This document shows positions 57,310-64,000 of a DNA stretch of 64,000 nt, piece by piece; the stretch's first letter is position 1, and each line of letters opens with the position of its first letter. The notes beneath the pieces were generated by a model. It made no database searches, was not told the DNA's origin, and saw only the letters and a list, made by a program, of their open reading frames with translations. The stretch comes from Gerris lacustris (Eukaryota; Arthropoda; Insecta; Hemiptera; Gerridae). The stretch is from assembly GCA_951217055.1 (NCBI GenBank), contig OX578280.1, positions 5,456,001 to 5,520,000 on the forward strand, read 5' to 3'. The position numbers were made by a program, and so were the translations under genes.

Positions 57310-58110
57310 AGTGTATAAATCTGAAGTCAAAATTTCTCCTATACGAACGGTTTTCCTAATGTTCGGGAAAATTGTGTTTTTGGGAGTTTTTGACCCAAAA
57401 AAAAAAAATATTGGGCGTTTAATTATCTTCAAATCATGAAGAACACTAATCTAAAGTGAAAAAAATCTGCTGACCTTATTTTTTTATGAAAATTGAAAAT
57501 AAAATCGATTTTACCATATAAAAGACTCGTATTGAGTATTTGTAGTTCTATTACTTTTTCTGTAGTATAACAAAATTATTTTAACTTTTTTCTGACATTA
57601 TTCTAGAGAATTACAATATATATATGACAGATGAGGGGGGGGGGGAGAGGTACAAGAAACATGAGAGGGGGGAATAATAAAAAAATTGGGTCACTGCTTG
57701 TATTTATTTTATTCAATTAAATATGATATGCTAAATTGCAATATTTGATAACTAACCCCACCCCCTCCTCAATCACATATATTGTAATTCTCTAGTATAA
57801 CGTCAGAAATAAGTCACAAAATATTTGTTAAATAACTGAAAAAGTAATAGAAATACAAAGACGCAATATGATTTTTTTTATTCTTATGTTTCAATTTTCC
57901 TAAAAAAGTAAGGTCAGCAGACTTTTTTTGACTTTAGATTCGTGTTCTTCATGGTTTGGAGATAATTAAACGCCCAATATTTATTTTTTTACGAAATTTT
58001 TTTTGGGCGAAAAGTTGGGTTGAAAACCCCCAAAAATACAATTTTTCCGGGAAAACTGTACGTATAGGAGAAATTTTGACTTTAAATGTGGATTCAGCTA
58101 ATAGAAATAC
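57310..58110. mobile_element. Foldback element, ~800 bp
   Basis: Arms about 57310-57630 and 57760-58105. Shared: AAATTTCTCCTATACG / CGTATAGGAGAAATTT, ATTGGGCGTTTAATTATCT / AGATAATTAAACGCCCAAT, TAGAGAATTACAATATAT / ATATATTGTAATTCTCTA. G-run and C-run flank the loop. Confidence 0.8.
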
Positions 58111-58720
58111 TTTTGAAAAGGACATTTTTTTTCTGAAGCTTTTTTTTGCAGAATAGTTTTATTAGACAAACAAACAAACTTTTAAAATTCCAAGTTTCTG
58201 AATTGAAGAACTCACTACGCTCGTTAAATCATGTGCTAAGCTATTAATTACATTTAACACAAAGCACTAGAGATGTGTATTAGTGTAACAACACGGCAAT
58301 AAAACATGTGATCGATGAACATGTTCAGTTGTTTAGCTGTATATGTGTGACCACATGTTTAATTGTCACGACATTATATCACATTGTGGTGATAAATAAT
58401 GACACAACTCAGTGACATTCATTAACCTAGCCTCACATGAAGCAGTATCAGAATTTATGATTTCATTTTGTTACACAACATTTCGTAAGTGTAATTATGT
58501 ACAAGAAATTAAGAAATAGAAATTCATATTCTCTAATTTGTGGCTTAAATGATAATATAAATCCATTAATTAACGTAATTATCTACGATATTGATAGATC
58601 TTCTGTTAATTACGGACAAATTTACTAATGATTGAATCAAGAATTACCCACAATTTGATTCCCATCGTCGTCGGGAGCATTTGAACTTTGACTTCTCCCT
58701 TTTTATATTAATAAAAAATC
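58111..58720. other. AT-rich, nothing recognised
   Basis: No supported feature. Confidence 0.5.
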
Positions 58721-58723
58721 AGG

Positions 58724-58865
58724 TGGTACCTCGGAACATTTTTCTCACTTCAGAGGCCACTAAAGTGGCCTCTCCTGCGGCTTCGCAGCAGGAGGAAGCA
58801 GCATTGGACGTGGTCAGTACTTGGATGGGTGACCGTTCTGAACTAACTGATTTATTATCATTCTT
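58724..58865 (+). repeat. 5S rRNA-derived repeat, copy 2
   Basis: AGCAGCATTGGACGTGGTCA and TACTTGGATGGGTGACCG again match 5S rRNA; the flanking GGTACCTCGG, GAGGCCAC and hairpin (GCTTCGC at 58780-58786) match copy 1, so both come from one repeat family. Confidence 0.7.
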
Positions 58866-58894
58866 CAAAAATAACCTTATAGGCCAAGCGCCAA

Positions 58895-59545
58895 AGACTT
58901 TGAACGAGAAAAAATTCAGGGAAAGCTGAATTTTGGTTTATGGCTTTATTTTGGTCCCCTGATGAACATACTAAGTTTTCCCCCTCGAGGGAGGTCGGCG
59001 TTGGCCGCCATTTTGAAAAAAAGGGACCAAAATTCGGTTTTTAGCCAATAACTTCGTTCTCATCGATGATACAACAAAAATAGTTATTATCAAATTTGTA
59101 GGGCTTTAAATTGGCTACAAAAAAGTTTTGATGTCATTATACGCTAAAGTCAATAGTTACGAAGCTATAGCGCTATATTTTGTCCCTCAGAAACAATAAA
59201 TAATGTATGACAAGCAAAACCAGTAGGGGTAAATATACGCTAAAAGTGTCGCACTTCGCGGCACTATAGCTTCGAAACTATTGACTTTAGCGTATAATGA
59301 CATCGAACCTTATTTGTAGACAATTTAAAGCTCTACAAATTCGATAATAACTATTTTTGTCGTATCATCGATGAGAACGAAGATATTTGCCAAAAACCGA
59401 ATTTCGGTCCCTTTTTTTCAAAATGGCGGCCAACGCCGACCTCCCTCGGGGGAGGGGGGTGGGACTTAGTATGTTCATCAGGGGACCAAAATAAAGCCAT
59501 AAACCAAAATTCAGCTTTCCTCGAATTTTTTCCCGTTAAGGGCCT
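58895..59545. mobile_element. Foldback element, ~650 bp, arms ~280 bp
   Basis: Ends GAGAAAAAATTC and GAATTTTTTCCC. Arms share GGTCCCCTGATGAACATACT, GGCGTTGGCCGCCATTTTG and TATACGCTAAAGTCAATAGT with complements. Loop near 59180-59250. No open frame. Confidence 0.85.
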
Positions 59546-59567
59546 TTTTTGAGCTAACGTAAGTATA

Positions 59568-59950
59568 AAACCTATTTATACTTTCGGTATTATTAATTTT
59601 CGATTTATTACGATTTTTAAAAATTTTGCTCACTCAGAAAACTGGGTTCAAGATGGTGGAAAAAGTTTATTTTCCGGGCGGCACTACTACAGGTAAGGAC
59701 TGATTTTTCTGCCAAGTTTCAACTCTCTAGGTTAAATACCTTGGCCGCAACGATGACAACATAAACACATACATACACACAAACATACATACATACATAC
59801 ATACATACATACAGACGTAATGCTGTAAACCACTCAGGAGGTCTTAAAATCACCCAAAACGGATAATTCCGTTAAAATCTCGAGAAAAAAAAATTTGGGT
59901 GAAGTCAATACTTTTCCTATCATAGGTAGGAAGGTAGGTAAAAGTAAAAA
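59568..59950 (+). repeat. R3 dispersed repeat copy
   Basis: Same order as at 54 kb, with a (CATA)n tract at 59770-59810. AAAGTATTGA/TTTTCCTATCATAGGTAG marks the end. Confidence 0.75.
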
Positions 59951-60234
59951 AAAAAAAAATATATTTGAATAAATATTCTGCCTCAAAGAATAGATTAATA
60001 CAGAATATTTTCCCTGCTCTAAAATTCTAATTTGAAATTTTAAGCACATAAATGATTTTTCCAAGAATTTTCCTTTTGATTAAAAATATTCAAATTCTAT
60101 CCTCTTTCATCTTTAACCACATTGTAGCCACAGAAGCTAGAACCAGCCTCATAGAAATTTCTCTATTTATTAATAAATTCTTTAAAATCTACAATCCTTG
60201 AAATAATAAAGGGAGAAAATACTGTGACGACCCT

Positions 60235-60720
60235 AAAAATTGTTTTAGACATTTTTATGGTTTTACACGTTTTAATGTCCCCTGAGACTAAAATGTGGTT
60301 TTTAAAAAATGTCTCCCCGTTGTCTCTAGTCCTGTGTGCGTGGAGCCTAAAGTACTGATTAAAACCTGAGCCTAAAATAACGATTAAAACCTGAGCCTAA
60401 ACTACTGATTAAAACCCGAGACTAAACTACTGATTATAACTTAAGTCTAAGCTACTGATTAAAACCAGAGCCTAAACTACTGATTAAAACCTGAGCCTAT
60501 ACTACTGATTAAAACCTGAGCCAAAACTACTAATTAAAACCTAAGCATAAACTACTGATAAAAACCTGAGCCTAAACTACTGATTAAAGTGAAGCCTGAC
60601 TTTGATTAAATTTGGAATACATGTTCATAACACGAAGCAAAATCGAGAAATGCTCTAAATAAATAAAGCTCTAAATTTGGGGGCGCTACTCTCCAATAAG
60701 CTTCAAAAAAAATTATTAAG
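60235..60720 (-). repeat. R2 copy with internal ~23-bp tandem expansion
   Basis: ACACGTTTTAATGTCCCCTG, TTTTTAAAAAATGTCT and GGGGGCGCTACTC mark R2. Between them, about ten units of CTGATTAAAACCTGAGCCTA plus AACTA (60345-60595) replace the single AGCCTAAACTATTGAGCCGA of the 9.7-kb copy. Confidence 0.75.
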
Positions 60721-60749
60721 AGATTTATTTCTCGAAAACAGTTCCGTGC

Positions 60750-61172
60750 ATGAAAATTATTAATAACAACCATTATAATAATTTATAAGTGCAATATCAT
60801 TTATATTACCCATTATCATTAATTATACTACTCAATCTATTACAATTATATCACTCTAATTATATTACTCTTTATCATTAATTATACTACTCAATCTATT
60901 ACTATTATATCACTCTAATTATATTAATCTTTATCATAAATTATACTACTCAATCTATTACTATTATATCACTCTAATTATATTACTCTTTATCATTAAT
61001 TATACTACTCAATCTATTACTATTATATCACTCTGATTATATTACTCTATCATTAATTATAATACTCAATCTATTACTATTATATATCACTCTAATTATA
61101 TTACTCTATCATTAATTATACTACTCAATCTATTACTATTATATCACTCTAATTATATTACTCTATCACTAA
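60750..61172. repeat. AT minisatellite, ~59-bp unit, about seven copies
   Basis: Unit ATTATACTACTCAATCTATT-ACTATTATATCACTCTAATT-ATATTACTCTTTATCATTA. It abuts the LINE 3' tail. Confidence 0.88.
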
Positions 61173-64000
61173 TTATTTATTTATTTATTTACATTTTTGA
61201 TGTGAGTCCTCTACAGTGTGTTCACACCACGAGAGAGGCACTCTAACAATACAATAGTAGTACATTATTATTCAAAGTACATTATGTATACAATAAATAG
61301 ATTAGCTTATTAACAAATAACAAAAAATTTACAATAAATAACACAAACCAATGAATAAATATAGTAGTAATAATAAATAATTAATAATTAACAAAGAAAA
61401 AAGTGATAAAAACAACAAACAAAGCAAGGACTAGATTTAAAACTCCTGAGCTAACTAGCTTCTAACAAATTAAGACATAAATGGTTTAAAACAGATTTGA
61501 GGGAGTTTAGGGAAAGGATATTGGGACAGTCAGGAAGGAAATTACAAGCATTAACACAACGGACAATGGGCGATAGGTTAGACATTTCTCTGATGTAAAA
61601 GGGACGACCAGCACGCCGGCCAGGAGGTAAGATAATAACGTTATCCTGTACTGGTGCACAGCTTAACCTTCCAGTTAAGCAGTTCACCAGGAACAGGACA
61701 TCAAAAGCTTTACGCCTTGTACTCAAAGAATGCAAACCAAAACGATCACACAGGAACTCATAGTTATAATATACACGCCGATACAAATACCTACGATAAC
61801 ATACTCGGATAAAATACCTCTGCACATTCTCGATCACTCTAGACTTAGTCACGCCATAAACATTCCACACGGGAGGGACATACTCAAGACAAGGACGAAC
61901 AAGGGATTTATAAAGATGGAGGAAACAGTCAAGAGATAAACAATGAGAGATGCGACGGATCAAGCCTAAGGTACTAAAAGCTCTCTTAGTTATAGCTTCT
62001 AGCTGCTTGTCAAACTTCAATTTAGAATCGATAATAACCCCGAGATCACGAACAGCATCGACGCGGGAGAGGGGGACACCCCCAAGGGAATAAGGAAAGG
62101 CAATAACAGAAGAGGAACGGGAAAAGGAAATGGTTAGACTTTTACCAGGATGCAGCTCCATGCAATTTTCAGTGGACCAACTATTTATAGAAGCGATGTC
62201 ATCTTGCAACAAGAGACACGAACAGTTACCATTGATAATGGGAAGATAGATCCTAAGATCGTCAGCAAACAAATCAAAGCAACAATGCTTGATGCTACGA
62301 GAGATATCGTTGATGAAAATGTTAAAAAGGAGGGGCCCAAGGATGGAGCCTTGATGAACTCCAGAGGAAGCAAGATAGTAGGAGGAGGTAGAAGGACCAA
62401 GACGTACAGAGCAGGAACGAAGGGAGAGGTAGGATTGAAACCACGAGACTAGAGAAGGATGGAGGTTGAGGGATTGTAACTTACGAAGAAGAATACCATG
62501 GTCTACACGGTCAAAAGCTTTGACAAAATCAAAATAAACTGCGTCGACTTGGGTGCCATTACTGATGGAGGAACCGACCAAAGAAAGAAAGGATACAAGG
62601 TTCGATGAAGTAGAGTGATTTGGACGGAAGCCATGTTGACGAGGATTAAGAAGTAAATCAATCTGAGGAGCTAGGGAAAGATGGATTACCCGTTCAAAGA
62701 CTTTACAAAAGACATTACACAAGGAAATAGGACGAAAATTAGATGCCGACAAACGATCGCCAGACTTAAAAACTGGAACAATTAGAGCAGAATTCCAAGA
62801 AGACGGAAAAACCATAGTGTCCAAACTCAAATTAAAAATATAAGTGAGAATAGGCGCCAAGTAATCACCGCATCCTTTAACAAAGAACGAAGGGATGCAA
62901 TCATCACCACTCGTTTTGGTTGGTTTCAGAGTATGAATAGCCTGGGAGACATCATGGCAAGTGACGGACGAGACACTAATAGGATTAACAGGAGTAAGAT
63001 TAGGAGTAGGTGTAAAGGAAGAGGAAGGAACAAACACAGAACTGAACTGTTGGGCAAATAAGTTAACAATAACAGAAGTATCAGAAGTAACAATATTATT
63101 ATTTTTAAGTTTAAGACTAGGACTAGAAACATGAGAACTTTTAAAACTATTAATATGACGCCAAAAGTAATTACTATTACTTTTCAAATTATTGTTAATT
63201 CGCTGAATAAAAACATTATAGTCCAGCTTGTATTGACGTTTAGAGAGTTTACGAAAAATACAAAAATAGTTAAAATATAAACGCCTTTTGGTTTTGATGT
63301 ATTTTCTATTGTTATAGTTTTTTTTTCTTATCAAATATTTTAATGTACCGGAAAACCATGAAGGAAAGCTAGAACGTTTAACTGAGACAGTTGGTATAAA
63401 CTGGTTGAGAGCATCTTGAATACTACTGGTAAGCAGAGTGACACAGTGGTTTACGTCGTTAGAAGCATAGATTTTGGACCAGTCCATTGAAGCGATGGTC
63501 GTAGATAACCCGTCATAATCACCGTTAGTAAAGTCCCGCCGAGAGGTATTAAGGGAGGGCGTATCGAAAGCGAAATTAGAATGAAAAATGACCACTCTTA
63601 TGCAAGGGTGGTACGCATCTTCGTGAACAAGAGGTTCGTCAAGACGACTAACAACAACATCGGGATGGTTGGATAAAGCAAGATCCAAAATCTGACCATA
63701 ACTATTGCAAACCCTATTAGCCTGTGAGAGATCAAGGGCAGAGCAGAAACTAGTAATACAGGCGGCTCTTTCCTTTTTATCTGAGCGTTGGCCAACGTAT
63801 GACAAGGATTCCCAATCTATGTCAGGACAATTAAAGTCACCAAGAAAAAATACACTGGCATTATTCGGAATATTATCACATAGGGCTTCAAATTGATTAT
63901 GTATAACAGAGCAATTAAGGTGATCAGGAAAATACGCACAGCCAAGAAATATAGACTTCCTATTCGGTAGATTGATCTGAACCCAAACAGTCTCAGGCGC
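61173..64000 (-). mobile_element. Non-LTR retrotransposon (LINE), CR1/Jockey-type, 3' part
   Basis: Minus strand; ORF2 from the right edge to 61451, then a ~260-bp 3' UTR ending in an (AAAT)n-like tail (plus-strand ATTTATTTATTTATTT at 61173-61190). The 5' part is outside the window. Confidence 0.9.
61451..64000 (-). CDS. LINE ORF2: AP endonuclease (partial) and reverse transcriptase
   Basis: Copies its RNA into nicked chromosomal DNA. The frame is open from the window edge (no start here; a TTG at 63805 is internal): VFFLGDFNCPDIDW (near 63825) is the endonuclease Asp/Asn box, then HEDAYHPC. RT boxes: VPVFKSGD with NFRPISLCN (near 62750), YFDFVKAFDRVDH (first catalytic Asp, near 62510), SSGVHQGSILGPLLFNIFIND (near 62330), FADDLRIY (near 62250), LGVIIDSKLKF. 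The C-terminus has KSLVRPCLEY and an RR..AFDVLFLVNCLTG segment. Stop at 61451. No damage seen over 850 codons, so this copy may be recent. CR1 versus Jockey is not settled by motifs. Confidence 0.9.
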   Translation of the reverse strand, partial: APETVWVQINLPNRKSIFLGCAYFPDHLNCSVIHNQFEALCDNIPNNASVFFLGDFNCPDIDWESLSYVGQRSDKKERAACITSFCSALDLSQANRVCNSYGQILDLALSNHPDVVVSRLDEPLVHEDAYHPCIRVVIFHSNFAFDTPSLNTSRRDFTNGDYDGLSTTIASMDWSKIYASNDVNHCVTLLTSSIQDALNQFIPTVSVKRSSFPSWFSGTLKYLIRKKNYNNRKYIKTKRRLYFNYFCIFRKLSKRQYKLDYNVFIQRINNNLKSNSNYFWRHINSFKSSHVSSPSLKLKNNNIVTSDTSVIVNLFAQQFSSVFVPSSSFTPTPNLTPVNPISVSSVTCHDVSQAIHTLKPTKTSGDDCIPSFFVKGCGDYLAPILTYIFNLSLDTMVFPSSWNSALIVPVFKSGDRLSASNFRPISLCNVFCKVFERVIHLSLAPQIDLLLNPRQHGFRPNHSTSSNLVSFLSLVGSSISNGTQVDAVYFDFVKAFDRVDHGILLRKLQSLNLHPSLVSWFQSYLSLRSCSVRLGPSTSSYYLASSGVHQGSILGPLLFNIFINDISRSIKHCCFDLFADDLRIYLPIINGNCSCLLLQDDIASINSWSTENCMELHPGKSLTISFSRSSSVIAFPYSLGGVPLSRVDAVRDLGVIIDSKLKFDKQLEAITKRAFSTLGLIRRISHCLSLDCFLHLYKSLVRPCLEYVPPVWNVYGVTKSRVIENVQRYFIRVCYRRYLYRRVYYNYEFLCDRFGLHSLSTRRKAFDVLFLVNCLTGRLSCAPVQDNVIILPPGRRAGRPFYIREMSNLSPIVRCVNACNFLPDCPNILSLNSLKSVLNHLCLNLLEAS

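Noticed and set aside
62150..62452. 100-codon plus-strand frame
   Set aside because: Antisense shadow of LINE RT.

Overview
This is AT-rich animal DNA, most likely arthropod, and almost all of it is transposable elements, satellites and foldback repeats. The element set (CsRn1-like Ty3/gypsy, BEL/Pao, Penelope-like, a CR1/Jockey-type LINE, hAT, piggyBac-like and Tc1/mariner-like remnants, a tRNA-derived SINE, 5S rRNA-derived repeats) is metazoan. Nothing in the window looks prokaryotic, and the species cannot be named from sequence alone. Dispersed families are called R1-R4 here because I do not recognise them by name.

Layout. 1-2.9 kb: a minus-strand CsRn1-type LTR retrotransposon cut by the window edge, with a tRNA-Trp-like primer site, a CHCC gag knuckle, a GGGAAAC frameshift heptamer and a nonsense codon in pol. 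3-11 kb: R1, R2 and R4 copies, a 27-bp satellite (4664-6024) running into (TA)n, and a large hairpin. 11.3-14.8 kb: a Penelope-like element with inverted 295-bp terminal repeats carrying hammerhead-like motifs, inserted in (TA)n. 15-26 kb: a second 27-bp satellite, a Tc1/mariner-like MITE, R1 copies in tandem, GT-rich and ~130-145-bp tandem repeats, and a piggyBac-like MITE. 26.3-27.6 kb: a hAT MITE with an 8-bp duplication, itself carrying a tRNA-derived SINE. 28.4-30.9 kb: the only host-like gene, the last exon of an ankyrin-repeat gene, broken by one stop codon and one frameshift.

30.9-39.2 kb: just after the ankyrin stop lies a degraded Penelope-type inverted-repeat insertion, itself split by a very young BEL/Pao element. 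The BEL LTRs are 550 bp and nearly identical, the target duplication is TGCTT, and the 1617-codon polyprotein is intact but offset from its short upstream gag frame. 39.5-59.5 kb: no convincing gene, but a dense run of foldback elements, a near-perfect 268-bp palindrome, a perfect 52-bp-arm hairpin, 38-, 61- and 181-bp tandem repeats, tRNA-like and 5S-like sequences and more R1, R3 and R4. 59.5-61.2 kb: R3, an R2 copy with an internal tandem expansion, and an AT minisatellite. 61.2-64 kb: the 3' part of an intact-looking minus-strand LINE whose endonuclease continues past the right edge.

Two themes connect the regions. Short internal or terminal pieces of dispersed repeats appear to have expanded into tandem arrays (R1 into the 27-bp satellite, R2 into the 60.3-kb array). 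Inverted pairs carrying a CTGANGA-stem-GAAA motif recur with and without Penelope coding sequence.
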